DNA of 64,000 bases. It comes from Acidocella sp. 20-57-95. Its GTDB lineage: Bacteria > Pseudomonadota > Alphaproteobacteria > Acetobacterales > Acetobacteraceae. This document shows positions 33,481-43,057 of this stretch, in pieces (the stretch's first letter is position 1; each line of letters begins with the position of its first letter). Both the position numbers and the translations under genes were made by a program. The notes under the pieces are model-generated. The model was not told the origin of the DNA. It saw nothing but the letters and a program-made list of their open reading frames with translations, and did no database searches. Location of the stretch: contig NCAT01000002.1 of the NCBI GenBank assembly GCA_002255575.1, positions 124,001-188,000 of the forward strand. Reading direction: 5' to 3'.

Positions 33481-34908
33481 TCAGCCCCCATAGCCGATAA
33501 TACTCTTGATCTCCAGAAAATCATTCAGCGCGAAATCGGCATATTCCCGGCCATTTCCAGACTGTTTGTAGCCACCGAATGAGGAGGTAAAGTCCATCTC
33601 AGGGTAATTCACAAATACGCTCCCGGCTCGCATCTGCGCGGCAACATCGCGCACTTGCGCAATATCTTTGCCCTGAACATAGGCGGCCAGGCCATACACG
33701 GTGTCATTTGCCATCTCGACCGCTTCTTCCACCGAATCATAAGCAAGAATCGACAACACCGGCCCGAAAATCTCCTCGCGCGCAATCGTCATATCCCGCG
33801 TCACATTCCCAAACACAGTCGGGCGGGCATAATAGCCTTTGGTGATGCCCTCTGGCCGCCCCAAACCACCCGCCGCCAATGTCGCACCTTCATCGATTCC
33901 GGCTTTGATCAAGCGCTGCACTTTATCAAACTGTACCTGGCTCACCAACGGCCCCAGCACAGTCTCGGGCGCATGCGGGTCGCCAGTGATATTCTTGCCC
34001 GCCTCATCCGCCGCAATCGCCAAAGCCGCATCATGCAAATGCCGTGGTACCAGCATCCGTGTGGCGGCATCGCAAGATTGCCCGCTATTGATAAAGCAGG
34101 CGCCAATGCCGTTGCGCACGGCGGCCTCCAAATCCACGTCTGGCAGCAGAATATTGGCGGATTTGCCACCCAACTCCTGGCACACACGCTTGACCGTATC
34201 CGCCGCCGCTTTTGCCACAATAACCCCGGCGCGGGTGGAACCCGTGAACGACATCATATCCACATCCGGGTGCTCAGCCAGCTTCTGCCCCACCGAAGGC
34301 CCATCGCCATTCACCAGATTAAACACGCCTTTGGGCACCCCGGCCTCATGCATAATTTCGGCAAAAATGATGGCGTTGATCGGCGCGATCTCGCTCGGCT
34401 TTAGCACCATGGTGTTACCGCCCGCCAAGGCGGGGGCCACCTTGCAGACAATCTGGTTCAGCGGCCAGTTCCAGGGCGTAATTAAGCCGCATACCCCAAT
34501 CGGCTCTTTCACCACCAAGGTGCTGCCGCGCTTTTCAGTGAAGGAAAAATCCTCATACACCTGGATCAGCGCCTTGAAATGCGCCTGCCCCACAAACGCC
34601 TGCGCATCCATCGCAAACCCAGCCGGCGCGCCCATTTCGGCGGTGCAGGCCGCCGCGATTTCACCCATCCGGCGCTCGTAAATAGCCAGCAGTGTTTTCA
34701 ACAAATCCATCCGCTCGGCCTTGGTGGTTCGCGCAAAGGCCGGAAACGCCGCCTTCGCCGCCGCCACCGCCTTGTTCACATCCGCCGCACTGCCACCTGA
34801 AATCTCGGTAAAAACCTCTTCAGTCGCCGGGTTGATCACCGCAATCTTGTGCGGCACTGCCGGGTCAACCCAAGCGCCGTCGATATAGAATTTCAGATTA
34901 TTGGACAT
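33481..34908 (-). CDS. Aldehyde dehydrogenase family protein
   Basis: This is an NAD(P)-dependent aldehyde dehydrogenase of 475 aa. The general-base glutamate is in CQELGGKSANI and the catalytic cysteine in NSGQSCDAATRM. The cofactor motif FTGSTRAGVIV and the C-terminal EMDFTSSFGGYKQSGNGRE are typical of the superfamily. It oxidises aldehydes to acids; the substrate is not evident. The start at 34908 is divergent from the dnaJ-like gene, with 131 bp between. Confidence 0.93.
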   Translation of the reverse strand: MSNNLKFYIDGAWVDPAVPHKIAVINPATEEVFTEISGGSAADVNKAVAAAKAAFPAFARTTKAERMDLLKTLLAIYERRMGEIAAACTAEMGAPAGFAMDAQAFVGQAHFKALIQVYEDFSFTEKRGSTLVVKEPIGVCGLITPWNWPLNQIVCKVAPALAGGNTMVLKPSEIAPINAIIFAEIMHEAGVPKGVFNLVNGDGPSVGQKLAEHPDVDMMSFTGSTRAGVIVAKAAADTVKRVCQELGGKSANILLPDVDLEAAVRNGIGACFINSGQSCDAATRMLVPRHLHDAALAIAADEAGKNITGDPHAPETVLGPLVSQVQFDKVQRLIKAGIDEGATLAAGGLGRPEGITKGYYARPTVFGNVTRDMTIAREEIFGPVLSILAYDSVEEAVEMANDTVYGLAAYVQGKDIAQVRDVAAQMRAGSVFVNYPEMDFTSSFGGYKQSGNGREYADFALNDFLEIKSIIGYGG

Positions 34909-35039
34909 GCAAACTCCGTTCTGATGCGTTCAAATTGATTCATATCACGGCCAGCAGCCCGTTACTTGACCGAAGGTGACAACCTCTTTTTACCGCGCCG
35001 CCGCCTTCCCATCTAAGTAGTCTAAATTTCGAGGACCAC

Positions 35040-35897
35040 ATGGCAGACGACCTGTATAAAATTCTGGGCGTGGCAAAAACCGCGACAGCGGATGAAATCC
35101 GCAGCGCCTATCGTAAGCTCGCCAAAAAACACCACCCAGACCTTAACCCTGGCAACAAGGCGGCCGAGGATAAATTCAAATCCATCTCAGCGGCCAACGA
35201 ACTCCTCTCTGACCCTGCCAAACGCGCCCGCTACGATGCCGGCGAGATTGATGAAACCGGCGCCGAACGCGCCCCGCAGCGCTCCTATCGTGACTATGCC
35301 GACGGCCCTGCCGGCCAGCGCTACCGCGCCAATGGTGCCCATGGCGGCTTTGGGGGCGAAAATTTCGAGGATTTATTCTCCAGCATGTTCTCCGGCCGCG
35401 CCGCCAACCCCAACGCACCTGCGCGCGGGCAGGACGCACAATATGTGCTGACTATAAACTTCTTGGATGCCATCAACGGCGCAACCAACCGCCTGACCTT
35501 GCCCGATGGCCAGACGCTGGATGTAAAAATCCCCCCTGGTACCGAACAAGATGCCAAACTGCGCTTGCGTGGCCGTGGCGCCCCAGGCCGCAATGGCGGA
35601 CCCGCGGGCGATGCGCTGATTGAAATCAATATCAAACCGCATGAGTTTTATCAGCGCGACGGCCAGGATATCCGGCTAGAACTACCCATTACCCTCACTG
35701 AAGCTGTGCTTAGCGGCACGGAGTTGCGCCTGCGCGGCCGGGGCGTGCCTGCCGCTGGGTCCCGGCCGGCTGGCGATCTCTATGTCAAGCTGCGCGTCCT
35801 CATCGGCACACCAGATGCAGCACTCGAAGATTTCCTGCGTGGGTGGAAGCCAGAGCCAACAGCGAACCCACGCGCCGCCATGGAGGCCGCACCATGA
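35040..35897 (+). CDS. cbpA: DnaJ-family co-chaperone CbpA-like
   Basis: This is a 285-aa J-domain protein. The J domain occupies residues 1-70 with the HPD motif (KHHPDLNPGN). A short G/F-like linker and two C-terminal substrate-binding domains follow. There is no CXXCXGXG zinc finger, so this is a class II (CbpA) rather than DnaJ type. It stimulates DnaK. It overlaps the cbpM-like gene by four bases, the usual CbpA-CbpM pairing. Confidence 0.93.
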   Translation: MADDLYKILGVAKTATADEIRSAYRKLAKKHHPDLNPGNKAAEDKFKSISAANELLSDPAKRARYDAGEIDETGAERAPQRSYRDYADGPAGQRYRANGAHGGFGGENFEDLFSSMFSGRAANPNAPARGQDAQYVLTINFLDAINGATNRLTLPDGQTLDVKIPPGTEQDAKLRLRGRGAPGRNGGPAGDALIEINIKPHEFYQRDGQDIRLELPITLTEAVLSGTELRLRGRGVPAAGSRPAGDLYVKLRVLIGTPDAALEDFLRGWKPEPTANPRAAMEAAP

Positions 35898-36223
35898 TCA
35901 GCTTTGAACGCATTTGCATCGAAGTGCATGAAGTTTCCCCCGCTGAGCTTCATCATTGGATCGCCGAAGACCTTATCCGCCCGCGCGGCACGCCGGACGC
36001 TTACCAGTTTGATGATATCGATGTTGCCCGCATCCGCCTGATCAAAACCCTGCGCGATGAATTGGAGATCAGCGAAACTGCGCTCCCCACCGTGCTCTCC
36101 TTGCTCGACCAGCTTTATGAAATGCGCCGCCATATGCGCAGCTTGAACGCCGCTCTTGAAAATACCGTGCCCGCTGATATCCGCGCCACGCTGCTGAAAT
36201 ATATCGAAGACTCGCACCAGTAG
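35894..36223 (+). CDS. cbpM: CbpM-like chaperone modulator (MerR-like fold)
   Basis: This 109-aa helical protein has the CbpM pattern: ISFERICIEVHEVSPAELHHWI at the start, then YQFDDIDVARIRLIKTLRDELEIS. CbpM binds the J domain of CbpA and inhibits its co-chaperone and DNA-binding activities. It is coupled to cbpA by ATGA, with the start at 35894. Confidence 0.88.
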   Translation: MISFERICIEVHEVSPAELHHWIAEDLIRPRGTPDAYQFDDIDVARIRLIKTLRDELEISETALPTVLSLLDQLYEMRRHMRSLNAALENTVPADIRATLLKYIEDSHQ

Positions 36224-36317
36224 CCGCAAATGGTGGGCAATCGCCCTGACCAGCGCGATTGCCATCAGCTCATACCTGGAAACTTTAGGTTAACCATATT
36301 CCATTACGACGTTTGCT

Positions 36318-37250
36318 ATGGATGGGGTGGCAAGTTTAGAACCTGATATCTGGTCTCAATGGCTGGACCATTATCGTTATGGGTTCGATACAGACGCGCA
36401 AGACCGTGTCCTCACGCAGGTTGGCCACTATGTTGAACGCGTGCTGAATGGCGCACGGCTTAAATCTGGTATGGTGATGCTCGATATTGGCTGTGGTGAT
36501 GGTGCGATGTCGTTTCGTGCGATTGCGCAAACCGGGCCTGGCTTACAGGTGGTGCTGCTGGATATATCGAAATTTCTCCTGCAACGCGCTGAATATACCG
36601 CTCGAAATTTGGGATTATGCCCACAATGCCGCTTCGTCCAAGACGATGCCGAAACACTTAGCCAGATCGCGGATCATTCGGTAGATGTTGTTACCAGCCG
36701 GTCAAGTTTAGCCTATGTTCAACATAAGTCGGCGTCGTTCCAAAATTGCTATCGTGTGTTGAAGCCAGGCGGGCGGCTGTCGATTATGGAGCCGATCTTC
36801 TACGATGAGGCTTTGGCGGTCGCCGCCATGAAAATGATTTTACAAGCAAGGCCACCTGACCACCCGGACCAATTTCTACCGCTCTGGCACCGCATAAAAG
36901 CCACACAATATCCCGATAATGAGAGCGCCATCAGGCAATTTGCGCTGACCAACTTCACCGAGCGTGACCTTGTCCGGTTCGCGCAGCAAGCTGGATTTGT
37001 CGATATACAAATGGCGTTTCATATCGAGGTCAAACCAGAGCCGCCGACAACGTTGGAGGCTTTTCTGGCTACAGCGCCCCACCCGTTAGCGCCATCACCA
37101 AAGGAATTTATGGCAGCAAATTTCAGCCCGGCGGAGCGCGATTATATCTGCCAAAACCTTCGCCACATGGTTGAACAGCCTGTACGCACCAGCATCGACC
37201 GGGTGGCTTACCTCACAGCCAGTAAACCACCCGCCGATATCCTGTTTTAG
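36318..37250 (+). CDS. Class I SAM-dependent methyltransferase
   Basis: This 310-aa protein has a canonical SAM-binding motif VMLDIGCGDGAMSFRAI (about residues 53-69). Motif II-like DAETLSQIADHSVDVVTSRSSLAYV and the post-motif LKPGGRLSIMEPIF follow. The fold is of the Methyltransf_11/UbiE type. The C-terminal ~110 residues are not recognisable. The substrate is unknown. It converges with the cytochrome c gene, overlapping its stop by four bases. Confidence 0.85.
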   Translation: MDGVASLEPDIWSQWLDHYRYGFDTDAQDRVLTQVGHYVERVLNGARLKSGMVMLDIGCGDGAMSFRAIAQTGPGLQVVLLDISKFLLQRAEYTARNLGLCPQCRFVQDDAETLSQIADHSVDVVTSRSSLAYVQHKSASFQNCYRVLKPGGRLSIMEPIFYDEALAVAAMKMILQARPPDHPDQFLPLWHRIKATQYPDNESAIRQFALTNFTERDLVRFAQQAGFVDIQMAFHIEVKPEPPTTLEAFLATAPHPLAPSPKEFMAANFSPAERDYICQNLRHMVEQPVRTSIDRVAYLTASKPPADILF

Positions 37251-37633
37251 GAGTGCAGCGTGTGTAGATAGGCGATAATATCTTTCGCCTGAGCCTCAGT
37301 TAGTTTGCCTTTCCAGGCCGGCATCGGCTGGTCGAGACGGTCGCCGTCCTCGTCCTTGGCAAGCATGATGGCGCGAAGGATCAACTTGTCGCTGCCATGA
37401 TAGGTTTTCTCCAGGCCAGGGGCTTGCAGGTCAGCCGCGACAGCGGAACCGAATTTCATGCCGCCAGCACCATTGCTGCCGTGACAACTCGCGCAGTTAC
37501 TGGCGAACAAGGTGGCGCCGTTGGCCACGGAAGGAGCCGTGGTGTTGGCTTTGGCCGCATTTGGCAAGGTTACCAGCGTACCCACCGCCAAAATAGCGAG
37601 GATTTTGCTCAGGCGGGATTGTTGTTGAGTCAT
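37247..37633 (-). CDS. Secreted class I cytochrome c
   Basis: This mono-haem cytochrome c is 128 aa from the ATG at 37633 (GGAG upstream). A signal peptide (SKILAILAVGTLVTLPNAAKA) is followed by the haem site CASCH (Cys47, Cys50, His51). A distal methionine lies in DQPMPAWKGKL. The GLTEAQAKDIIAYLHTL-like end resembles c5/c6 domains. It likely carries electrons in the periplasm; its partner is unknown. No Sox gene is adjacent. Confidence 0.88.
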   Translation of the reverse strand: MTQQQSRLSKILAILAVGTLVTLPNAAKANTTAPSVANGATLFASNCASCHGSNGAGGMKFGSAVAADLQAPGLEKTYHGSDKLILRAIMLAKDEDGDRLDQPMPAWKGKLTEAQAKDIIAYLHTLHS

Positions 37634-37810
37634 AAACAAATTGCTCTCCATAATTTACAAAATACAGCTTGCAGTACGGGAATAAACTGACAAACAATCC
37701 GCGTGCTTATCGCCGTCATGGATGCAAAGTAAACGACACGATTATGATGATTTTATGACGACGGTTTTGCACGCCTCGTTCGGTGTTGGAGCAACGAATA
37801 GATTAAATAA

Positions 37811-38320
37811 TTATATCTGTTCGGAAATTTTAATCGCCGCCTTGCAGCCAGTTTTAATGATGGCGGTCAGCAGCTTATAGGCCGGCGCTAATTCGGCTTC
37901 ATTGGCCAATCCGATATCCCGATGCTCCAACTCTTCGGCCCGGAATTCAGCGATGGTCGCGCGCAGCGGCGCCTCATCCTCATCCAAAGCCGCCTCTTGC
38001 GCAGCATAATGGTCGTTGATGGTCTCTTCCACCGCTACCGTGCAAGCCATCGCCGCCCGCGACCCTAGCGCCGCCGTGGCAGCCCCCAGGGCAAACCCGG
38101 CAATATGCCAAAGCGGTAATAGGGCGGTCGGGCGCACCCGGCGTTCAGCGATCAACCGGCTGAACGTATCCAAATGATGCTGCTCCTGCTCCTTCATATG
38201 CTGCAAGGTTGGCCCGTGGGCACCGCGCCCCAGCACCGCTAACTGCCCGGCATAAATCCTAGCCGCACCATATTCGCCGGCATGGTCCACCCGAATAAAA
38301 CGCTTAACCTGATCGCTCAT
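37811..38320 (-). CDS. coq7: Demethoxyubiquinone hydroxylase Coq7
   Basis: This is a di-iron hydroxylase of ubiquinone synthesis, 169 aa. Iron-ligand motifs are RVDHAGEYGAARIYAGQL at the start, KEQEQHHLDTF (EXXH), and the second-half pair VEETINDHYAAQE and FRAEELEHRDIG. It adds the C6 hydroxyl of the quinone ring. Together with ubiA elsewhere in the window it implies ubiquinone as the respiratory quinone. It lies 9 bp after dsbB. Confidence 0.95.
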   Translation of the reverse strand: MSDQVKRFIRVDHAGEYGAARIYAGQLAVLGRGAHGPTLQHMKEQEQHHLDTFSRLIAERRVRPTALLPLWHIAGFALGAATAALGSRAAMACTVAVEETINDHYAAQEAALDEDEAPLRATIAEFRAEELEHRDIGLANEAELAPAYKLLTAIIKTGCKAAIKISEQI

Positions 38321-38329
38321 TTCACAAAC

Positions 38330-38803
38330 TCACTTAATAAACCGTCTTGGCTTGCGTGAGATGTAGGTCACGACCAGCAAAGCTAAACCCAGCGCATAGA
38401 TTAAATCCATCATTGCCATCGAAATAGGCAGGCCTGGAATAAGATAAGTCGCCTCATCGCACGGCTTCGCAGGCGTCAACGGCAGCGGTGCACCGGGGGT
38501 TAAAATACCATTGCATTCGGGCAACGGGCTTGGCCAAAATTGCCATTCAACACCCACATGCAAACCTGCAATCAGCACGCCGGCCAGCAGCGCAACCACC
38601 GCGAAATTCAGAATAAGCCGCCCGGTGGGTGGGCGGCAAAGCATCGCGATCAGCCCCAGTGCAATAGCCACCCGATATGGCCAGCGCTCCCATAAGCAAA
38701 GCGGGCAAGGCATCAGCAGCAATATAAATTGTGCCCAATAAGCGACGACCAATGCCGCGAGGCCACCCAAAACAAGCAACAGGGCGACCAGGCGGTGGTT
38801 CAT
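38330..38803 (-). CDS. dsbB: Disulfide bond formation protein DsbB
   Basis: This 157-aa inner-membrane protein has four helices. The first cysteine pair is CPLC (LMPCPLCLWERWPY). The second periplasmic pair is formed by Cys in LPECNGIL and in PAKPCDEATY. DsbB reoxidises DsbA and passes electrons to ubiquinone. The neighbouring coq7 makes that quinone. It may serve the DsbA-like protein of the sox operon, among others. Confidence 0.93.
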   Translation of the reverse strand: MNHRLVALLLVLGGLAALVVAYWAQFILLLMPCPLCLWERWPYRVAIALGLIAMLCRPPTGRLILNFAVVALLAGVLIAGLHVGVEWQFWPSPLPECNGILTPGAPLPLTPAKPCDEATYLIPGLPISMAMMDLIYALGLALLVVTYISRKPRRFIK

Positions 38804-38928
38804 GTGCGCAATCCAAAATTGTATTTTTTGACTTGTTTACGTCGCTCGTGCGATTTATCTCGAAAGACGATAAAGCTATCAACCATAATTGGGGATTACC
38901 ATTACAACTCTCGAAATCATAGGTTAAT

Positions 38929-40248
38929 TTAGAGAATAAATCGGCTTAAATCCCCTTTCGATGCCAATGGCGCAACCCGTTCATTCACATAGGCAGCATC
39001 CACCAGCACAATATCGCCGGACCGGTCGGCAGCGGTAAAGCTGATTTCTTCCAGCAGCTTCTCGATCACCGTTGCCAACCGCCGCGCGCCGATATTCTCG
39101 ACCCGGTCGTTAATGTCGTACGCCAACCCCGCCAGCGCATCCACCGCATCGGGCGCAAACTCCAGCGTCACGCCCTCAGTGCCCAAAAGTGCAACATATT
39201 GTTTCAATAACGAATGCTCAGGTTCGGTCAAAATCCGCTTGAAATCATCGCGCGACAAGGAGGACAATTCCACCCGGATCGGCAGCCGCCCCTGCAACTC
39301 AGGCAACAAATCCGCCGGCTTGGCGACATGGAACGCACCCGAGGCGATGAACAAAATATAGTCGGTTTTAATTGGCCCGTATTTGGTTGAAACCGTGGTG
39401 CCCTCGATCAACGGCAGCAAATCGCGCTGCACGCCTTCACGCGAAACATCCCCGCCACGAAACCCACCTTCGGTCTTGGCGCAGATTTTATCAATCTCAT
39501 CCAAAAACACGATACCATTATTCTCAGCATGGCGCAGCGCATCCTTGGTCAGCGCTTCAGTGTCCAGCAGCCGGTCCGCTTCCTCACGCTCTAATGCCTT
39601 GCGCGCTTCCGGCACCGGCATTTTGCGCTTTTGGGCCGCACGGCCAAACATGCCTTTCATCATATCGCCGAGATTGATCGCGCCGTTCTGCGGCGCGCCC
39701 GGCATGTCGATCATCCCAATCGGCATCCCGCCGCCGCTTTCGCCCACGGCGACCTCAATTTCCTTATCCTCAAGCTCGCCGGCGCGTAACATCCGCTTGA
39801 ACTTCACCCGTGTATCCGCGGAAGCACCCTCGCCCACTAACGCGGTCAAAATCCGCTCCTCAGCCGCCAGTTCAGCCTTCGCTTCCACGCCCTTGCGGTT
39901 CTGCTCGCGCAACATGGTAATCGAGGCTTCGACCAGATCACGCACAATGCTCTCCACATCGCGCCCAACATAACCGACCTCAGTGAACTTGGTCGCTTCC
40001 ACCTTGATGAACGGCGCCTGCGCCAACTTCGCCAAACGGCGCGCAATCTCGGTCTTGCCGCAGCCCGTCGGCCCGATCATCAGAATATTCTTCGGCACCA
40101 CCTCTTCACGCATATCCTCCGGCAACTGCAACCGCCGCCAACGGTTGCGCAGCGCAATCGCCACCGCCCGTTTGGCGTCATTCTGGCCGATAATAAAACG
40201 GTCCAATTCCGAAACAATCTCGCGCGGTGAAAAAACAGGAGCGTCCAT
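38929..40248 (-). CDS. hslU: ATP-dependent protease ATPase subunit HslU
   Basis: This is the AAA+ unfoldase of the HslVU protease, 439 aa. The Walker A is GPTGCGKTE (residues 59-67), the pore motif GYVGRD follows at about 90, and the Walker B is [10 protein letters not shown]. The large I domain lies between them. It overlaps hslV as TAATG, so translation is coupled. It acts in cytoplasmic protein quality control. Confidence 0.97.
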   Translation of the reverse strand: MDAPVFSPREIVSELDRFIIGQNDAKRAVAIALRNRWRRLQLPEDMREEVVPKNILMIGPTGCGKTEIARRLAKLAQAPFIKVEATKFTEVGYVGRDVESIVRDLVEASITMLREQNRKGVEAKAELAAEERILTALVGEGASADTRVKFKRMLRAGELEDKEIEVAVGESGGGMPIGMIDMPGAPQNGAINLGDMMKGMFGRAAQKRKMPVPEARKALEREEADRLLDTEALTKDALRHAENNGIVFLDEIDKICAKTEGGFRGGDVSREGVQRDLLPLIEGTTVSTKYGPIKTDYILFIASGAFHVAKPADLLPELQGRLPIRVELSSLSRDDFKRILTEPEHSLLKQYVALLGTEGVTLEFAPDAVDALAGLAYDINDRVENIGARRLATVIEKLLEEISFTAADRSGDIVLVDAAYVNERVAPLASKGDLSRFIL

Positions 40249-40808
40249 TATAATGTTTCAACAATCAGGTTTTCGTTGGTGTAAATGCAAATATCGGCGG
40301 CAATCTTCATGGCCCGCCTTGCAATCTCCTCAGCGCCCAGATCCGGCACGGTCATCAAAGCCCGCGCCGCCGAGAGCGCAAAATTGCCACCCGAGCCAAT
40401 GGCGACCACCCCGTCCGATGGCTCCAGCACATCGCCATTGCCGGTCAGGGTAAAGCTGCGCTCAGCATCCGCCACAATCAGCATTGCCTCCAACCGCCGC
40501 AAATACCTGTCCGTCCGCCAGTCCTTCGCCAACTCCACACACGCCCGCTCCAACTGGTTCGGGAACCGCTCCAGCTTTGCTTCCAAGCGCTCCAACAACG
40601 TAAACGCATCCGCCGTCGCACCGGCAAATCCCGCAATCACCGCGCCGTTGCCAACCCGGCGAACCTTGCGCGCATTGCCCTTCACCACCGTGTTGCCCAG
40701 AGAAACTTGGCCGTCGCCAGCCATCGCAACCTTGCCGTCACGCCGAACACACAGAATCGTCGTGCCATGCCACCCAACCGGGTCGTTAACATTCGTCATA
40801 CCCAACAT
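40248..40808 (-). CDS. hslV: ATP-dependent protease peptidase subunit HslV
   Basis: This is the proteasome-like threonine peptidase of HslVU, 186 aa. The catalytic threonine is Thr16, exposed after cleavage at [12 protein letters not shown]. The core motifs [17 protein letters not shown] and [15 protein letters not shown] are conserved. An in-frame ATG at 40799 is an alternative start, which would not change the mature enzyme. It is the upstream gene of the hslVU pair. Confidence 0.97.
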   Translation of the reverse strand: MLGMTNVNDPVGWHGTTILCVRRDGKVAMAGDGQVSLGNTVVKGNARKVRRVGNGAVIAGFAGATADAFTLLERLEAKLERFPNQLERACVELAKDWRTDRYLRRLEAMLIVADAERSFTLTGNGDVLEPSDGVVAIGSGGNFALSAARALMTVPDLGAEEIARRAMKIAADICIYTNENLIVETL

Positions 40809-40853
40809 CTGGCAAGCAACCCCCGCTCTGACAAGGCCAGGGATGTAACGTCA

Positions 40854-40892
40854 GGGGGCTTTGCCCCCCGCACCCCACTGAGGGCTAAGCCC
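40854..40892. repeat. G/C-rich modular hairpin element, copy 1
   Basis: GGGGGC-TTT-GCCCCC (40854-40868) is followed by a shorter hairpin GGGC-TAA-GCCC (40882-40892). It lies between hslV and the tlpA-like gene. It shares the GGGGGCTTTGCCCCC core and ACCCC linker with the element at 46598-46681. Confidence 0.8.
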
Positions 40893-40913
40893 CAAGCCTT
40901 AACTTCCCCTGCC

Positions 40914-41537
40914 CTAGACAGGCCGAACGTTGCCGGCGGGTTTGGTGCCGATGAGCTGGGTGATGAGACTGAGGGTGCGGGGGGTGTTCCAGTTTGCGCC
41001 GCCTTCGAGGCGGGCGACGATCCGGCCTGCGGGGTCGATGAGGAGTGTGATGGGTATACCGTCGGAATCCAGGATCGCAGGTGCGTTACCGGTGGGGTCG
41101 AGGAGGATGGGTAGGTTGGTGATGTTGTGGGTTTGATAGAAGGGCCGCACGGCTTTGGCACCTGAATCATCGACTGAGATAGGCAAGATGAGGATTTTGC
41201 TGGCAGCAAGCTTGGGGGCGATGGCGTTAAAGCTGGGGATTTCCGCCACGCATGGGCCGCACCAGGTGGCCCAGACATTGAGTACCAGCCCAGAGCCGCG
41301 ATAGGTGGTCAGACTTTGGGCGGCCCCATTCACATCGGTAAATTTCAGAACGGGTGCGGTGCTGGGCATAATTTCGGAAATACCGGTGGCCGCATCGGGT
41401 AGATCATCGGTGCTCATTTGCGCCCGTGCATAATTGCCCCCGGCGGCGCTGGCGGCTAAGCCTGTGGCAGCGGCGATGATGGATCGGCGCGTGAGGTTGC
41501 GGGACAGAGATGGGCGGTTTGGCTTGAGCAAGGACAA
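40914..41537 (-). CDS. TlpA-like thioredoxin-family protein with Tat signal
   Basis: This is a redoxin of about 207 aa from a TTG at 41537, which has GGAG eight bases upstream. A Tat signal ([21 protein letters not shown]) precedes a TlpA/ResA-type thioredoxin domain. Its active site is WATWCGPC (Cys93, Cys96) and the cis-Pro region is [16 protein letters not shown]. It should reduce disulfides in the periplasm, for example in cytochrome c maturation. The frame stays open another 243 bp upstream, but that part is the complement of argH and lacks family homology. The starts of the two genes overlap by 14 bp. Confidence 0.82.
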   Translation of the reverse strand: MSLLKPNRPSLSRNLTRRSIIAAATGLAASAAGGNYARAQMSTDDLPDAATGISEIMPSTAPVLKFTDVNGAAQSLTTYRGSGLVLNVWATWCGPCVAEIPSFNAIAPKLAASKILILPISVDDSGAKAVRPFYQTHNITNLPILLDPTGNAPAILDSDGIPITLLIDPAGRIVARLEGGANWNTPRTLSLITQLIGTKPAGNVRPV

Positions 41538-42930
41538 GGCGGAAACTCCGGTAGGGCAGTTGCAATGGGGCGGGCGGTTTGGCGCCGGGCCTGATGCGGT
41601 GATGCAAGCTATTAACGTCTCTATCGGATTTGACCAGAAATTATGGCGTGAGGATATCACCGGCAGCCGTGCGCATGCCGCGATGCTGGGCGCGCAGGGT
41701 ATTCTAAGTGCTGCCGATGTTGAGGCGATTGACGCCGGGCTGGCTGGCATTGCGGCCGAGATCGAGGCCGGAAAATTCACGTTTGTGGACGCGCTGGAGG
41801 ATATTCACACCAACATCGAAGTCCGTTTGACCGAGCGGATTGGCGATGCTGCGCGGCGCTTGCACACCGGGCGCAGCCGCAACGACCAGGTGGCGACTGA
41901 CTTCCGCCTGTGGGTGCGCGGCGCGATTGATAGCGTAACCGCCCAGGTGACCGACCTGATGAAAGCGATGGCCGGGCGCGCCGCCGAGCACGCCGCCAGC
42001 GTCATGCCAGGCTTTACCCATTTGCAGACCGCGCAGCCGGTGACGTTCGGCCATCATCTGCTGGCCTATGTGGAAATGCTATCGCGCGATGCTGGCCGTT
42101 TGCGCGATGCCCGCGCCCGTTTGAACGAATGCCCGCTGGGGGCTGCGGCCTTGGCCGGCACGTCCTTCCCCATTAACCGGCATATGACGGCGGCGGCTTT
42201 GGGGTTTGACCGTCCCACCGCCAATTCGCTGGATTCAGTCTCCGACCGTGACTTCGCGCTGGAATATCTCTCCGCACTTTCCATCCTGGCGATGCATCTT
42301 TCGCGCTTTGCCGAGGAGATCATCATCTGGTGTTCCTCGCCCTATAAACTCATCAGCCTGACAGACGCGTTCACCACCGGCAGCTCGATCATGCCGCAAA
42401 AGCGCAACCCCGACGCCGCCGAGCTGACCCGCGCCAAAACTGGCCGGATTTTCGGTGCGTTGCTGGGCCTGCTGACCGTGATGAAGGGCCTGCCAATGGC
42501 CTACGCCAAGGACATGCAGGAAGACAAAGAACCGGTGTTTGACGCGACTGAAGCAATTTCCCTCTGCCTGGCCGCCACCGCCGGTATGGTGCGCGACATG
42601 CAGGCCGACACCGCCCGCATGGCAGCCCTCGCTGGCAGCGGCTTTTCCACCGCCACCGACCTTGCTGACTGGCTGGTGCGGGTACTCGGCATGCCATTTC
42701 GCGACGCTCACCATGTCACGGGCCGCATCGTGAAGCTGGCAGAAGACCAGAATATTGACCTGCCAGCTGTAAAACTTGCGGACATGCAGGCAGTGGAGCC
42801 ACGCATCACCGAAGCGGTGTATCAGGTGCTGACGGTGGACGCCTCGGTGGCCTCGCGCACCAGCTTTGGCGGCACGGCACCTTCGAACGTGGCAGCGGCG
42901 GCAGCAAAATGGCTGGAGATTTTGGCATGA
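41524..42930 (+). CDS. argH: Argininosuccinate lyase
   Basis: This is the last enzyme of arginine synthesis, splitting argininosuccinate into arginine and fumarate. It is 468 aa from a TTG at 41524. Family signatures are QWGGRF near the start, [15 protein letters not shown], the catalytic-loop [16 protein letters not shown], and [18 protein letters not shown]. Longer in-frame starts exist (for example ATG 41476), but homologues begin about 10-20 residues before QWGGRF. It overlaps the downstream lipoprotein gene as ATGA. Confidence 0.95.
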   Translation: MSKDKAETPVGQLQWGGRFGAGPDAVMQAINVSIGFDQKLWREDITGSRAHAAMLGAQGILSAADVEAIDAGLAGIAAEIEAGKFTFVDALEDIHTNIEVRLTERIGDAARRLHTGRSRNDQVATDFRLWVRGAIDSVTAQVTDLMKAMAGRAAEHAASVMPGFTHLQTAQPVTFGHHLLAYVEMLSRDAGRLRDARARLNECPLGAAALAGTSFPINRHMTAAALGFDRPTANSLDSVSDRDFALEYLSALSILAMHLSRFAEEIIIWCSSPYKLISLTDAFTTGSSIMPQKRNPDAAELTRAKTGRIFGALLGLLTVMKGLPMAYAKDMQEDKEPVFDATEAISLCLAATAGMVRDMQADTARMAALAGSGFSTATDLADWLVRVLGMPFRDAHHVTGRIVKLAEDQNIDLPAVKLADMQAVEPRITEAVYQVLTVDASVASRTSFGGTAPSNVAAAAAKWLEILA

Positions 42931-43055
42931 GGATATTGGTTTTATCGGTGATGATCGCGGTTTCGCTCGCCAGTTGCGGCCGTGTGGGCCCACCATCCCC
43001 GCCCGGCCCGGCAGCGGACGTGACCTACCCGCGCACCTACCCGGCGGCGCAATAA
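42927..43055 (+). CDS. Small LptM-like lipoprotein
   Basis: This 42-aa frame starts at ATG 42927, overlapping the argH stop, and ends three bases before lysA. The product has a signal sequence with a lipobox (VSLASC, Cys17) and a short proline-rich tail ([22 protein letters not shown]). The order argH, tiny lipoprotein, lysA is widespread in proteobacteria. The lipoprotein corresponds to the LptM/YifL group that helps assemble the LptD lipopolysaccharide translocon. The short sequence makes the family call context-based. Confidence 0.8.
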   Translation: MRILVLSVMIAVSLASCGRVGPPSPPGPAADVTYPRTYPAAQ

Positions 43056-43057
43056 CT

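Noticed and set aside
33839..34681. 280-codon plus-strand frame opposite the aldehyde dehydrogenase gene
   Set aside because: It is antisense to a complete aldehyde dehydrogenase with catalytic residues, and has no domain of its own.
41538..41780. N-terminal extension of the TlpA-like protein
   Set aside because: It is the complement of argH. A Tat signal begins just after TTG 41537, and an extension would bury it.
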